This document shows positions 33,690 to 45,935 of a stretch of DNA of 64,000 nt, one piece after another. Source of the stretch: Allomyces macrogynus ATCC 38327 (lineage: Eukaryota; Blastocladiomycota; Blastocladiomycetes; Blastocladiales; Blastocladiaceae); assembly GCA_000151295.1 (NCBI GenBank), contig GG745373.1:255928-319927 (forward strand), in the 5' to 3' direction. The translations under genes and the position numbers were made by a program. How positions within the stretch are numbered: position 1 is the stretch's first letter; every line of letters starts with the position of its first letter. The notes under the pieces are model-generated. The model worked only from the letters and a program-made list of their open reading frames with translations, made no database searches and was not told where the DNA came from.

Positions 33690-36600
33690 TCATCCTTGCA
33701 CAGCACCGACGTGTTCGGCACCACCTCCTCCACCGCGTTGTGCGTCCGGCAAGTCGTGCAAGACGCGCTCCACAAGATACTCCTGGTCGCGCACGTGCTC
33801 GGCCCACGCGCGGAACTTACCCACGCACCGCGCCAAGATCCATCGTACGACCAAATACGCGCCGTAAATCGGGTAGATGACGCCCGGCACGGTCGCGGCC
33901 GGATCCATTTCAATCCGGCGCACAAACTGGGCCAAAGTCGCGACCTGTGGCGTGGCCGCGCGCGCTGGATCAATGCGTGCGGCCATGTCGGTGCCGACAA
34001 CGAGCTGGAAGAGCGGGGCGAGAGCTTGTCCGGCGAATCGCGGGACCAGCAGGAGCCAGGTGGAGGCCATGAGGAGCGGCCAGGCGATGCGCTCGTTGAA
34101 CGCGAGCAAGTTGAGGTTGGTCCATCCGTTGCGGTACGTCTAGTCGAACACGAACAAGCGTTAGTACTACGCCTCGTCGGTAGCCGTCGAAAACTGGTAG
34201 ACGGGCCGCACCTCGTCGAGCGCCTCCATGATCGGGTGGTCCGGGAACGCCTCGAGGCAATTGAACGCAATCTGCGAAAAAATGAACCCGAGCCCCCATT
34301 CGTAGACGACGGCGAACGGCGCCGGCTCGAACCCGTACACGAACCGCAGCGGCTGCGTGATGTAGACGCGGATCAGTGCGCCGGTCAGGAGCGGAACCGC
34401 GCCCCACCCCACGGCCAGGACCCACGCGGCCTTGGTGCCCGTCTTGACGAGCTGCGCGACACGCGTCCGCAGCTCAGTCCACCTACTGGCATGCGCCAGT
34501 TTCGACACCGTGCGCACCGCCAATGCCACGAGCCATGCGGCAGCCAGGACCAGCACGCCCGCCGCGGCCGAGTACATGTCGTGGATGTGTGACGACGTCC
34601 ACGCGCGGACTGCGGCTGCGTCGGCGTCCGCTAAACTCGCGTCGAGCGGTACAGCGGCAGCCACCACGACCATGATCTTGCGACCGAGCAGAAGCGGGAT
34701 AGCGACAGCGACGGCAATCGACGCGGCCAGACTGGCAATCATGAGCGCGATTAGCGCGATCCATCGTGCACGGAACTGGTCGGGCAGCCACACGTAAGTC
34801 CAATGCTCCGGGTCGTCCTTGAGCTCGGTATCGTCCTCCGCGTCGGCAGCCGCGGGCAAGAGCGCGGCCATGTTTGGCAAGACGACCGGTGGCGGCGTAT
34901 CGGGGGCGCGCAACGGCTCAAACGCAGCAAGCGGATCGTCGGGCACAAACGGGACCACGACGTGCCCCTGGTCATTGACCCGGTGAAACATGACGCGGCG
35001 GCGCACGACGCGCAGGCCGTCGAATCCGGGCACGCAGTAGAGCGAGCCCGTATGGTCCGGGACCGAGTCCGGGTCGAGCGTGCCCGTGAAATGGTACCGC
35101 GTCATCGGCGCGAGCATCGGGTGCGGCTTGACGGTGATCGGGATATGGTCGGGCTGGTCGGGCACGCCGTCGTCGCGCGCGGCCCCGTTCCGCGTGGCGG
35201 GCTGCCACAGATGCACGGGATTCTGCACGCGCTGGACCGCCCAGGCGACGCGCTGCGACCACGTCGCGTTGCGGTTGGTAAATTCTTCGTCGGCGTGCCG
35301 CGAGCCAAACAGGAAACTGGTCAATCGCAGGGCGCGGCCGACGAGGAGCAGCCACGTACGCGTGACGACGAGCGGCCAGACAGCGGTCGCGGCCGCGTGC
35401 GCGATTAGCGGCGACACGATTTGGAAGACGATCAGGTCGATGGGCACGTCGGCCAGGGCGAGCCCCGGAAGCCGGAATGGCAGCAGGCCGGGGACTAGCA
35501 CAAGCAAGGCGCTTGTCATGCCGACGGTGCCGCCAATGACTGACAGGTACATGCCCATGCTCACGAGCATCTTGCGCATTTGCGCCGTCATGGGCCGGTT
35601 CACGATTTCGCGGAACGGCGAAAAGTTGGGGTCGTTTGGGTCGCCTGCAGGTCAAAAACGGGGTCAGCTCAGCATTTGCATGCTCAAATCGGCAGGACAG
35701 AGTCAGAAGAAGAGACGTACGAATGAACCACATGACGCCCGGACGCACCGTATCGCGGAACAAGCTCACGAAATTCGCTAGGTGGAACATGACCATCGTC
35801 CCAATGAACCAGTGCGTGAACAGCGCCGCGACAGGCCGCGACATGGCAAAGGTCCACTGGTCCACGAGCGTCGTCTGGACCAACGGCGCCGTGAAAATGA
35901 CCACGAGAATGCCCGAGTAGGTCGGGAACGCGACGAGCTCAATCGCGAAAAACAGCACGACCTTGATGCCCGTGAGTAGCGCCTTGACGTACTCGATCCC
36001 GAGCGTCGCAATGATCCGAGAGTGCGCCTGCGTGCGGTACGAGACGCCCACGTAGAGCGCGAGCCCCATCTCGGTCCAAAAGTGGCCGACGGCGATCAGC
36101 GCGGCGCGCTCTGTCCACGAGTCGCCAATGGTGTCCTGCATCATGATGAGCGTGCCAATGAACGCCTGCGCCGAGCTTGGAACGACGGGATCCAGGGGGA
36201 GATACGCTGGTGTCGGCGGGACCAGACCGGACCCGAGTAGTCGCCAGAGCATGTCGTTGCCGGGCACCACGCTTGCAATCAGCTCGCACCCGGCCGCCGG
36301 GTCGAGCTTGAGCGCTTCCGTCAGCGTCGCGTAGTACTCGAGCGGCTGCCAGAAGACATGGGCCAAGTAGACGTGCACGGGCGTAATGAGAACGCGCCAC
36401 TCGTACATCAAATCGAGAATGAGCGACAGCGGGCGGAATGACATGACGACGCGGCCCATGGCGAGCGGCAACCACTGCGTCAGAACCAGGACCACGGCCA
36501 AGCACACGAGCACGACGGCCAACGACTTGAGCAACGACGTGATGGGCCCTTGGAACCCAAGCATTTCCCAAAATCCGCCCAGGTCACCCTGGTCCTGGTC

Positions 36601-38187
36601 GTTGGCCGGCGGCACGAGCCCATCGACCCACTCGTCCAGCGCAGCATCATCAGCGGGAGCGAGCTCCGCCGCGGGCACCGGATCGGCAGCGAGAAGTTGC
36701 GGCAAATCGACTGGTGGTGCGGCAGCACCAGCGCCGGTTCCTGGGTCGGGTTCAAACAGCCCACCGAGATCCGGAGCAACTTCGGGGTTAATGAAATCGA
36801 GCTCGTCCACGCGAAGCCGGCCCGGTGGTGGCGGTGGAGGAGGTGGCGGCGCGTCAGCCGGAGGGGCAGCTGGACGTTGATCCGGCAAATGCTCGTCGGC
36901 CGTTTCCTGCGGTGCATCTACTTGCGCGCGGTCCTCGCCACCGAAAGGCTCGTCGTCCGCATGGGCCTCGCCCGCAGCTTGATTTTGCCGCGCCAAGTTC
37001 TGCTCAATCTGGCGCAGCTGCTGCAGTTGCTGCTGGTGCGCGACGAGTTGCTGGATCTGCTGCACGCGCTGGCGGTAGAGCACGCGCCGTTGCCGTTCTT
37101 GCTGGTGCAGGCGGCGCACCGTTTCCAAAATCCACTCGCGCAGCAGGAACAGCAGGATCGCAAACACAAACGTGACGAGCGTCAGGACCTGGCCTTCGAG
37201 AACGTCGCGAATGAACTGCGGCGGAACACTAGAGGTTGGAACACAGTAATAAATCACTCAATATCCATGAATCGAGACCGAGAAACCAATAGAGCAACGC
37301 ACGCTTGGCTGAGCGCGAGCAGCACTGTGTTTTCAAACTTGGCCGTGGCATTGGCCGGCGGTTTGGGCGCCGCAAGAATGACGGGCTTGATCCATTCCTC
37401 GTCCGACGGTGGCAACGGCACGTCGGGGACTGGCACGTGCGGCTGGCCGAGCGTCATGGCGTTGACAAATTGCCACCACCAAAAAACGGTGTAGGGCACA
37501 CCGACGAACCAAAGAAGGAGCACGACCACGACGCGGGCGGTTTGGGCCAGGAAGAGCACCGTATCGCGAATCATGCCGTTGAGGAGCACGAGCACGGGGA
37601 TGCGTTCGGGCATGGTCGGCGCGTAGACTAGCGAGAAGGGGCCAATTTCAGCTCACGGGTCTCAAGGAGATTGATCGAGCGAAAAGGTGCGCACCCGACG
37701 AGAAGGTGAACGTGTGGCCGCACACCTCGCACGACGACTTGCCTGAGTGCTTGAGCCACTCCATCAAGCAATCCTGGTGCACATGGCGAATCGAACCAGT
37801 GCAGCGACACGGCGCGTAGATGGGGTTGTCGAGCGTGCCCTCGTCGCGGCAGATGCGGCACACGGCGGGTTCGTGCAACGCCGCATCTGACTTGGCAGGT
37901 CCTGGTATTGCGCGATCCAGGTCTGCTGGCGCCGGCGGTCGCGGTGGGGTTGGTGGCGGCGGTGGAGCAGCTGCGGTATTGGCTGGCCTGGCCGCATCCA
38001 TGTCAGCCGTTCCGTTCGGGTCGGTTGGTAATCGGCCAAGCATGGCATCGCCGTTTGGTTGACTGGAAGCACTGGCGCTGGCCGCGCCATCGTGATGGTG
38101 GCCGGCATCGAGCGAATCCGGGTCGGTCCGGTCGGATTGGTATTCCTCGTCGCCTGGTCGGCACCAGTTGTCGGGAATCGGGTCCAT
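33690..38187 (-). CDS. SSM4: DOA10/SSM4 (MARCH6-type) ER ubiquitin ligase
   Basis: ER and inner-nuclear-membrane E3 ligase of the ERAD-C pathway, about 1,402 aa, polytopic. Exons on the minus strand: 38187-37695, 37627-37303, 37228-35721, 35644-34212, 34139-33690; all joins keep phase. RING-CH domain (C4HC3), about residues 108-160: CRICRDEG, CRCTGSIRHVHQDCLMEWL, CEVCGH. This is followed across intron 1 by VYAPTMPERIP, the Doa10 signature position before the first membrane segments. Many hydrophobic segments follow. A Gln-rich coiled coil (QQIQQLVAHQQQLQQL) and a nine-Pro run lie in the cytosolic loop after about residue 300. The last intron (34140-34211) has an exact TACTAAC branch sequence. 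If it is retained, translation stops 13 codons later, removing the last 150 residues. It is head-to-head with ER glucosidase I. Confidence 0.9.
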
Positions 38188-38548
38188 GGCGGCAAGTCGG
38201 GCTGTTAAGAGAGGTGGTCGCTCGCGCACGGCGCGTCGAAGCGCGTCGGGGACCGCGATCGTCGTGTCTCGTCTCGAGCTGAGGTTCGAATGCAGCAAGC
38301 TAGCCGCTCTGGTAAGGAATAGGAAACGCGCTAGCGCGTTGTCGACGACGACAAGGAAGGGGCATGGGGTGGTTGCCGACAGGCAAACTGGATGAAATCG
38401 CGACGTGACTTGGCGAACCGTGGCGAACCAGGCGGATGTGGGCGACTCCATAATCAAGTGCCAGGCCGCGACGGAGAGAAGACCATCCAGCACGCGTCTA
38501 TGATCCGTTCAATCGAGACGCACTCTGAGATATCGCTCGTCATCTCCA
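38188..38548. promoter_or_regulatory. Bidirectional promoter DOA10 / glucosidase I
   Basis: 361 bases separate two divergent start codons, both for ER quality-control proteins. Inside are GACGTGA at 38402-38408, which matches seven of eight bases of the metazoan unfolded-protein-response element TGACGTGA/G, and a perfect 9-bp direct repeat TGGCGAACC at 38411-38419 and 38421-38429. Whether either is functional is unknown. Confidence 0.5.
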
Positions 38549-41351
38549 ATGACCCGACCGCCAGCACTGGCCGCGCTGGTTGCGGCCGCGGTCCTTGCCG
38601 TTGTGGCCACACTGGCTGCGGTCCCGGCGCTCGCGACCAACGACAACGCTTCGCAACACGCGCACATCACCGGCCACCATGATTCGACCATCAAGGATGA
38701 TCCAACGCTCTTCTGGGGCACCTGGCGCCCGCATCTCTATTTCGGTCTGCGCACGCGCGCCGAGGACGCGCTCCTAGCCGGCCTGATGTGGTTTAGCACG
38801 CGCGACTACAATGGCCTGCGCGGTGCGTGCGATCCAAGCTCAAGCAATGCACGATATCGCGCCGACGGTTGCTGACCAGCTGTTGTCACGACGAACCAGA
38901 TATTCGCCACACGTGCGAGCAGCACGAGGAACTGCACTATGGGTACCACGTCCACGACGGCCGCGAGTACGCGTTGCAGCATCTCAACGACACGGCCAAC
39001 AACTTGCGCTTCACGACCGAGGTCATCAAGAGGCCGGGCGGACAACATGGTCCGTACTTTTGGCGACACGAATGCAACAGATCACGGCGGTTTGGCTGAC
39101 CTCTCAAGCTCACAGGTGGTGATTGGGTTGCACGCATCCGTGGCGAACCTCTGGACCCAACACAGCCCATGTCCACGAGCTTCCTGTTCTACGCGGGTCT
39201 CGACGGCAACGGCAAAGGTCATGGGCTCCCGACGCGCGACGCGAGCGGCCAGCACCTGCTCTTGAACGGCGAATCGAACGAGCTCGGCGAGTTTTCCGTG
39301 TTTTTGTGCGTCGGTACGCATGTGTTCGCCTTTCCCGCCAACGACCACATCGCTCCCCTGACACTCCACCACCCCAAACCATGCAGACCCGAAGAGCGCG
39401 ATCCCGCCACCGTTTTCGAACCCAGCGCTCGGCGACCAGTCGTGGGAAACGCCGCGGTTCGCCACCTTCTCGCTCCCCAAGAACAATGTCTGGAAGATCA
39501 AGGACCTCATTTCCAAGGCGCTGCTCATGGGCGCGCAGGAAAGGGCGCAAGCGGCCCAAGCTGCCGGGTACCCGCCGCCTCCACCCGCACACATTTTCGC
39601 TCTGCGCGACCAGCCGCGCGAAAACGAGCTCGGCACCGTGGCCCAACTCTCGTTTGAGGGGCCGTTTGCTTTTGATGTGACGTTTGTGTCGCACTCAGCG
39701 CATCTGGGCGAGGAGCCGCGCGATGGTATGCTGTCTTTGTCCAAAGCTCGGCTGAAACGAGCGTTTTCTAACTCGTTGCTCGTGTTCAGTTGCCCACACC
39801 TACCAGAAGCAGGCTGACGCGTGGGCGCAAGCGGGCCAAGCCGCTTTCTACGACCGGTTCGAATCCACGTTCCAGCTGCGTGCCAAGGGCTTCGACTCGG
39901 ACCACATTGCCATGGCGCAGTACGCGCTCAGCAACATGCTCGGCGGCATGGGTTTCTTTTCCGGCGACTCGCGCATCAACCCAGCACCCGAGAACGAGGC
40001 CGATAAGTTCGACTGGCTCTACTACTGGGACCCGGAAGAGGAGGGCGAGCAGCTCGCCGACGACGACAAGAAACGGCGTGACGCCATGGTGCGTCCCGGC
40101 CCCACGCAGACACTGTTCACGGCGACACCGTCGCGGCCGTTCTTCCCGCGCGGGTTCTTGTGGGACGAAGGGTTTCACCAGACCCTACTGCAAAAGTGGG
40201 ACCAAGGGTTGACGATGAGCGTGCTGCAGTCGTGGTACGCGCTCATGGACGCGGAAGGGTGGATCGCGCGCGAGCAGATTTTGGGGGACGAGACGCGCGC
40301 CAAAGTGCCGGTCGAGTTCCACGTGCAGAGCACGCACATTGCCAACCCACCGACGCTCCTGCTCGCCGTGCAGCATCTTGCCGACACGGCCAACAAGTCA
40401 GCCGCTGCCGTGGCGGTCCCGGACCCGATCCATCCAGGCATGCCGGTCCCCCTCGTGGGCGCGTCGGCTCCCGCGGCCAATGCCTCGGCGCGTCTCCTCG
40501 CGCCGTTCCTGGCGGACCTGCTCCCGCGGCTCGTCCAGCACTGGGAATGGTTCCGGTCGACTCAGTATGGCAGCGCGACCGAGTACGGCCGCGACCTCGA
40601 CAACACCGAAGTCTACCGGTGGCGCGGGCGCACGGCGCGGCACAATTTCGCGAGCGGGCTCGACGACTACCCGCGTGCCGACCCGCCGAATATCGGCGAA
40701 TTGCACGTGGACTTACAGGCGTGGATGGCGTGGCAGGCGCGCGTTCTCGAGGAATTGCTGGCGCGGTACCCGGCCGCCGACAAGGACGGCACGCTGTTGA
40801 AGCGCGTCGCATCCGCGCGCCACGCGGCCGAGGCAAACCTGCGTGCGCTGTTCTGGTCGGCCGACGACGGCGTGTTTGCCGACTTGACGCCCAACGCGTA
40901 CGAGGACGCGTCCGTGCACGCGCCGCACCGCGGGTACGTCGCTCTCCTGCCGTTCGCGCTGCAGCTGCTCGATCCGCACGCCGACAAGGACGCGTACACG
41001 GCGTCGCTCGCACTCGTGCGCGAACTCGCGGCCGCGGGGCACGGCGTGCGCAGTCTGTCCCCGCGCGATCCTGCGTACGGGCAGGGCGAAAACTACTGGC
41101 GGGGTGCCGTGTGGGTCAACTACAACTACCTCGTGCTCTCGGCGTTGCACAAGTATGGCGCGTCGGATCCGGCGGCGCGTGAAGTGTACGACCATGTGCG
41201 CAAGGACGTGATTCGCATGGTCATGGATGGGTTCCGCGCGACGGGGTTCCTCTACGAGAATTATGACGGTGAGTCGGGCAAGCCGCGCGGGTCGCATCCG
41301 TTTACCGGGTGGACGTCGCTGGTCGTGTTGATCATGGCCGAGTTGTATTGA
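38549..41351 (+). CDS. CWH41: Mannosyl-oligosaccharide glucosidase I (GH63)
   Basis: ER enzyme that removes the outermost glucose from N-glycans, starting glycan trimming and quality control. About 840 a, close to the yeast enzyme length. Exons: 38549-38822, 38900-39049, 39116-39313, 39387-39725, 39790-41351. The N-terminus has a signal anchor (LAALVAAAVLAVVATLAAV). Family blocks: LFWGTWRPHLYFGLRTR, HTCEQHEELHYGYHVHDGR, IKRPGGQHGGDW across intron 2, KNNVWKIKDL. The GH63 catalytic domain shows SRPFFPRGFLWDEGFHQ, EQILGDE, NPPTLLL, GQGENYWRGAVWVNYNYL and a C-terminal PFTGWTSLVV. The exon 3/4 join lies in a less conserved region and is the least certain. Divergent from DOA10. Confidence 0.93.
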
Positions 41352-42288
41352 GCGCGACGCGGCGTTGTTTGTGGTGAATTTTTTTGAAGGACAAGAGTCC
41401 TGTTATTGTTGACATGTGGCTGACCTTGCCGGGGCATGACCTTCAATGTGGTCCGCACAAGCCAACAATGCATCGACGAGCGCCAAAAAGGCCGCCACCC
41501 CGCAGATGACTGCAGAGCATTCCGTAGGTGCTGCTGTTCACGAGCAAACGTGGACAGGGCTCTCCCAAACCAGCTGACTGGCTGCGGTGCACCTCTCCAG
41601 TATACATACCCGTGCTCATGGGGCACGTCATAAGCCGCACCGCCTACGGAACAGCGACAAAAAGAAGGGCTCGCAAACAGCACAACAAGACGTCGCGGCC
41701 TGTGGTGAACGGGAGGCACGCCAAAATGGGCTGCTTTGTCGCGCGTCGGGCCGCGGTGTGAGAGACTAGTGTGAGCTCCACGTGAGATTTGATTTGGTGG
41801 TGGTGCAAGCACGACCTTTTGGCCACGCTCAAGACGCAAGAACCGCGGCGCAAGTCAGCGCACATAAAACTCGAGCTGGCAAGCAGGTTCGTGCGTGCCA
41901 ACACTCATCGCAATGGATCAACAAAATATGCTCAGGCTCGCTTTGTAACAGACGGAGCGGGCACCGGCTTGGAATGGTCGAACGGCACTGGCTCACCAAA
42001 TGACGCGCCCCCGCTCGTTCGCAGCGTTCGCAGTGTCGTCGGCCATGTAATCCCGAGCAAAAATATGACAACGATACGAATAACCTGACGGGCATTCCAG
42101 CTCACCATCTCCGCACCATTTCTCGTCCGCAAGTGACACGACTGTAGCTGCGGGTGCTCTATCCCCCTGTTGAAACCATCTGCGATCTCTCGAGCCCGAT
42201 TTCTCCAGGGCTCGCTCTGCTCAACCCGTCGCGACCAAAGATACCCCCGCGTGCGAGCACAACGACGGCCACCCACCATTGGCCGACC
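41352..42288. other. Intergenic region, 937 bases
   Basis: Region between glucosidase I and SYS1. It contains several short ORFs on both strands with no domain. Base composition is less GC-rich than the genes. It probably holds the SYS1 promoter. No repeat or RNA gene recognised. Confidence 0.45.
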
Positions 42289-43081
42289 ATGGCGCTCGGA
42301 TCATTCCGCCTGTCGGTGTTCGACCCGTATCTGGTCGTTGCGCAGATCGCTGCGATGCAAGCCGCATTCTACGCGTCGCTCTCGATCTTGATCCTATTCG
42401 GCACGGTGCTGACGGGCACGCCAATATCGCTTGACCACGTGCTCGCGTACCACGAGCTCGTGAGCACGACGGCGACGGGGTGGATGGTGTTTATTGCGAC
42501 GTTATTGAACGCTGGCGCCATGTCCGTGCCCAAATCTCCGATCCCTCGGCGTACCAGATTCCAACTCACATCCTCATGTATGACTGGCTAGGTGCATTGC
42601 CCTCGTCCTGATCGTACAGCGCGCCAAACTCGTCCTCGACTTTGCGTGCACGCTCTACGGGCTACACCTCGCCGTCTCTGTCATCTACAACGACTGGCGC
42701 TTACCTGACGCGTTCATGTGGTACCTGGCCAACCTGCTCGCGCTCGTGATCGTCGCCATGGGCGGGGAGCAACTGTGCATGCAGCGCGAACTCGAACCGA
42801 TCGCCGTCGGCGTCGGGATGCACCGCACGGGCAGCAACTCCGGGTCGGCCAACAGCCTTGCGCGGAAAAAGAGTCGAGCACGCGCCGCGTCCAACGGGAC
42901 CGGATGGGTCGCCGCGCTCGGGAAGCTCAAGTTGCCCGCGTGGGGTGGGGGTGGCGGCGCGGGGGCAGGAGGAGCTGCGTCGAGTAGTAGCAGCAGTGGG
43001 GCCGGCGCGGGCGCGTGGCCCCTGCAGCAGTTGTGGGGTGGCGGCAGTGGCGCGCAGCGCGAGCGGTTATTGCCGGCGTGA
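42289..43081 (+). CDS. SYS1: SYS1 Golgi membrane protein
   Basis: Polytopic Golgi protein that recruits the Arl3/ARFRP1 GTPase and so the Arl1-golgin tethering pathway. About 240 aa. Exons: 42289-42521 and 42592-43081; a 70-base intron with donor GTCCGT. Family features: N-terminal FDPYLVVAQIAAMQAAFYASL, SLDHVLAYHEL, TGWMVFIATLLNAG, QRAKLVLDFACTLYGLHL, and the conserved end GGEQLCMQRELEPI after the fourth membrane segment. Beyond that point there is an extra basic and Gly/Ser-rich tail of about 90 residues that SYS1 proteins normally lack. Convergent with NAA30, 183 bases apart. Confidence 0.9.
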
Positions 43082-43264
43082 GAGAACGGGAATGAGAGGC
43101 CGTCAATGTACATTTGTATTTCTTCGCGTCGCGGGTTGCACTTTTTCCGTGCCCAAGGACATCGGCTCGGGACGTTTTGCAAAACAGATGGCAGGCGATC
43201 GCGCACTCGTGCGCACGCGTTCCCTGCTTGTCGCTCGTGCTTCTCCACTCTGTTCGAACGTCGC

Positions 43265-44010
43265 TCATGCCGCCGGTTGGTGGTCGTTCAGCCAGAGCTA
43301 AACAGCGGTCCCATCAGCACCCAAACACGGCGGAAATTACAATTCAAGGTGGAAAGAGCACAGACAGACCTTGAGCCGGAACGCGTCGTTGCCGTTTAAA
43401 TAATACCGCGCGAGACGCTTGTCGCGCAAGAAACCGAGGTTTTCGTAGAGACTCAGCGCGCCCTTGTTGTCCCACTCGGTCTCGAGCACAATTTCGTCGG
43501 TACCAAGGTCCTTCATGGCCTTGATCGCGCGCTGCACGAGCTGGCGGCCTGGATTGAACCCAAACGACGAGTACGAGCGTCAGCTGCCTGCTGACCGGGT
43601 GGAGAGTATCGAGCGTGAGCGTACCGATGCCGCGCTTGCGGTGCGCTTTGCTCACGGCGAGCATGCCAATGTACCCGCGTTTCCAGTGCCGGTGCGGGTC
43701 GATCTTGCACACGATCACACCAATCAAGTCGCTCGTCTCATCGTCGCGGCACTGCAAAAATGCAACATACGAAATACAGTGCGAGCTGGAGCTGGTAAGC
43801 GTCATTGCTCAATAACCAAGAGATTCATTGCCGATCCCAAAAGTAAAAGCAGAGGACCCGGACCAGGAACGTGAGCTGGGGCCAGGCGTGCAGGAAGAAA
43901 CGGTACGTGTAGACAGAATACGGCTCACTCAAGTCCTTTTCGATCATGCCCATGATTTCGGGCAGTTGATGCTCGCCCTCAAAGGCGTGGAAGCTGAAAG
44001 GGCCCGTCAT
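43265..44010 (-). CDS. NAA30: N-alpha-acetyltransferase 30 (NatC catalytic subunit)
   Basis: GNAT acetyltransferase for N-termini of the Met-hydrophobic type; yeast MAK3. About 161 aa. Exons on the minus strand: 44010-43864, 43751-43625, 43548-43370, 43297-43265. Characteristic blocks: [51 protein letters not shown] (acetyl-CoA loop), [42 protein letters not shown]. The last tiny exon restores LKLWL and gives stop codon TGA, a strong check on the intron at 43298-43369. Start ATG at 44010 is the first in frame. It is divergent from the following gene, with 197 bases between. Confidence 0.93.
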
Positions 44011-44207
44011 GCTGCCCACTCGAGGAGAAAGAGCAATGTTGGTCAACCGTCATAGCGTGATGTGGTGAAGCTGGATCTGCACCGCAATTTTACTCGTTGC
44101 GTCGCTCACTGCGAACGACAAAAGTAACACCCCGACACAAATCTCGGCTTGCAACTCCCCGCAATCCTCAGCAACCGCACCAACCGACCCGCGTGCAAGT
44201 ATCCGCC

Positions 44208-45935
44208 ATGTCGGCGCCGCTCGACGGCAAGTCCTCGCCGCCCAGCGTGGGCAGCACCATCTCAATGGCCTCGGCCGCTCGCAAGTCGCGCGTCGACGAC
44301 CGGCTGCTCGACGCCTTTGAAAAGAAACTCCGCGGCGTGTCGGGGGCCAGTGCCGCGACGCTGATCCATTCGCCGAGCGGGGTTGGGGACCACGCGCCCG
44401 TGCCGGAGCCGCACAGAGCGCCGGACTTGGGCCAAGCGCAAAGTGCAAGCGAGTCCGCTGCAGCCGATGCCGTGGTGGTGTTGACCAGCGAACTGGTCGA
44501 GACCGTCTCATCGTACCGCCCGTCGTCGTGGACGGGCACGTTCACACGGATCGACCCGTGGCGCGCCGAACCCGAGCAGGCGAGCGATTTGGCAGCTGAT
44601 CTGGGCGCGAACGGTGCGCCCACGTCGACCGGGGTGGAGGACGTAGTTCTCGGCGATGCTGCAACGGTAAGGACCACGAGCCCGACCGGCCTCCCCGTCA
44701 TTACCGAAACCCTGTCGGATCCAGCTGCCCACCCGTCGACCGACGACGACGTGGTCGAAATATCGCTCAATGACGCGCCCGCACCCCACTCCACCGCTCC
44801 ACCCGGCACCGTCAACCCGTCCCGCACCGCGTCCATTTCAGCCGCGACGCCATCGGACCCGTTCGCGTTCGCGAACCCGGCCGTCTGGCTGCGCAAGACC
44901 AAGGAGTTTGGGACCAAGGTCGTGCAACAGCCGTTCACGCAGCTCGCACACGTCATGGATCCGCTCACGCCGGCGCCGACCAAGACGATTGCCGGGACCC
45001 TGCTCCCGCTCGCCGGGACCACCGAGACGCCCGCGGTGCGCGCAACCAAAGCCTCGCTCGCGGCATTGCATAGCGTATATAGCCGCACCGAAGCCGCCGC
45101 CGCGGCGTACGCGCGCGCCGTCCGTGCCGTCGCCGACGCCGAAGCCGACCTGTGTGCGCAAATGAAAGAGAACGCGATGGTTCTCGCCGACGCCGAACCC
45201 GCGGGCGATGCGACGGCGCCGACGAGAGCGGTCTTGACCGACCTGGCTACCCATTTTGGCACGCAGACCGAGCACTCGGCCAAGTACGCCAAGGCCGTCG
45301 ACCAGTTCGTCGACCAAGTACGCATGTTCTTGGACTATGCGGTCGCCGATGCGCAGGAGACGACGCAAAAGCACGACGCGGCTCTGCTCGAGCGCGACAT
45401 GTACGCGGCGACACGGATCGCGCAGATTGTCTCGATGAACCGGAAACTGTCGGCGCAGATCTCGCGTGGGGCCTCGTCCGTGTTTGCCGCGCCGGGACAC
45501 TTGTTCTCGGTGCTCGGGTCGGCGAGTAGTCGCGAAGCGCCGGCCCAGGAGACAGTCAGTGCCGAGGGCGGTGCGGCAGTGGTTCCGCCAGCCGATCTGC
45601 CTGCGTCGGTGTCGTCGGCAGGCTCACTCTCGCGGGCTTCGCCGCCACCGCCGCTGGAGAACGTCGACGCGCACACGCAGTACTTGCGCGACAAGCATGC
45701 CAAGCTCGAGGACGCGCTCGTGTCCAAGGTCGCGGTGTTGCAGAGCAAGGCCGCCGTCGACCTCGAGTCACAGCTGCACGCGCTGCAGCGGGCCGCGGCC
45801 TTGCGCGGCGGTGGCGATGTGCTCGGGAAGCCTGCAGCAGCAGCAGCGTTGGCTCTGCCTGGACGCGGTGCGCGCGTGACGCGGTCGCTGACGATGCCGA
45901 GCAACAAGCGGCCAACGCTCGACATGATCCAGTGA
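44208..45935 (+). CDS. Coiled-coil / BAR-like protein, unassigned
   Basis: Single-exon gene of about 575 aa. I do not recognise the family firmly. The N-terminal half is Ser/Pro/Ala-rich with low complexity. From about residue 260 the protein is strongly helical and charged: TKASLAALHSVYSRTEAA, YARAVRAVADAEADLCAQM, YAKAVDQFVDQVRMFLDYA, MNRKLSAQISRG. After a short Ser-rich break comes another helix (YLRDKHAKLEDALVSKVAVL) to the C-terminus. The spacing and the LDYA segment resemble BAR or sorting-nexin dimer coiled coils. No PX, PH or SH3 domain is visible. It lies convergent with PEX11. A BAR-type membrane-binding role is inference. Confidence 0.6.
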   Translation: MSAPLDGKSSPPSVGSTISMASAARKSRVDDRLLDAFEKKLRGVSGASAATLIHSPSGVGDHAPVPEPHRAPDLGQAQSASESAAADAVVVLTSELVETVSSYRPSSWTGTFTRIDPWRAEPEQASDLAADLGANGAPTSTGVEDVVLGDAATVRTTSPTGLPVITETLSDPAAHPSTDDDVVEISLNDAPAPHSTAPPGTVNPSRTASISAATPSDPFAFANPAVWLRKTKEFGTKVVQQPFTQLAHVMDPLTPAPTKTIAGTLLPLAGTTETPAVRATKASLAALHSVYSRTEAAAAAYARAVRAVADAEADLCAQMKENAMVLADAEPAGDATAPTRAVLTDLATHFGTQTEHSAKYAKAVDQFVDQVRMFLDYAVADAQETTQKHDAALLERDMYAATRIAQIVSMNRKLSAQISRGASSVFAAPGHLFSVLGSASSREAPAQETVSAEGGAAVVPPADLPASVSSAGSLSRASPPPPLENVDAHTQYLRDKHAKLEDALVSKVAVLQSKAAVDLESQLHALQRAAALRGGGDVLGKPAAAAALALPGRGARVTRSLTMPSNKRPTLDMIQ

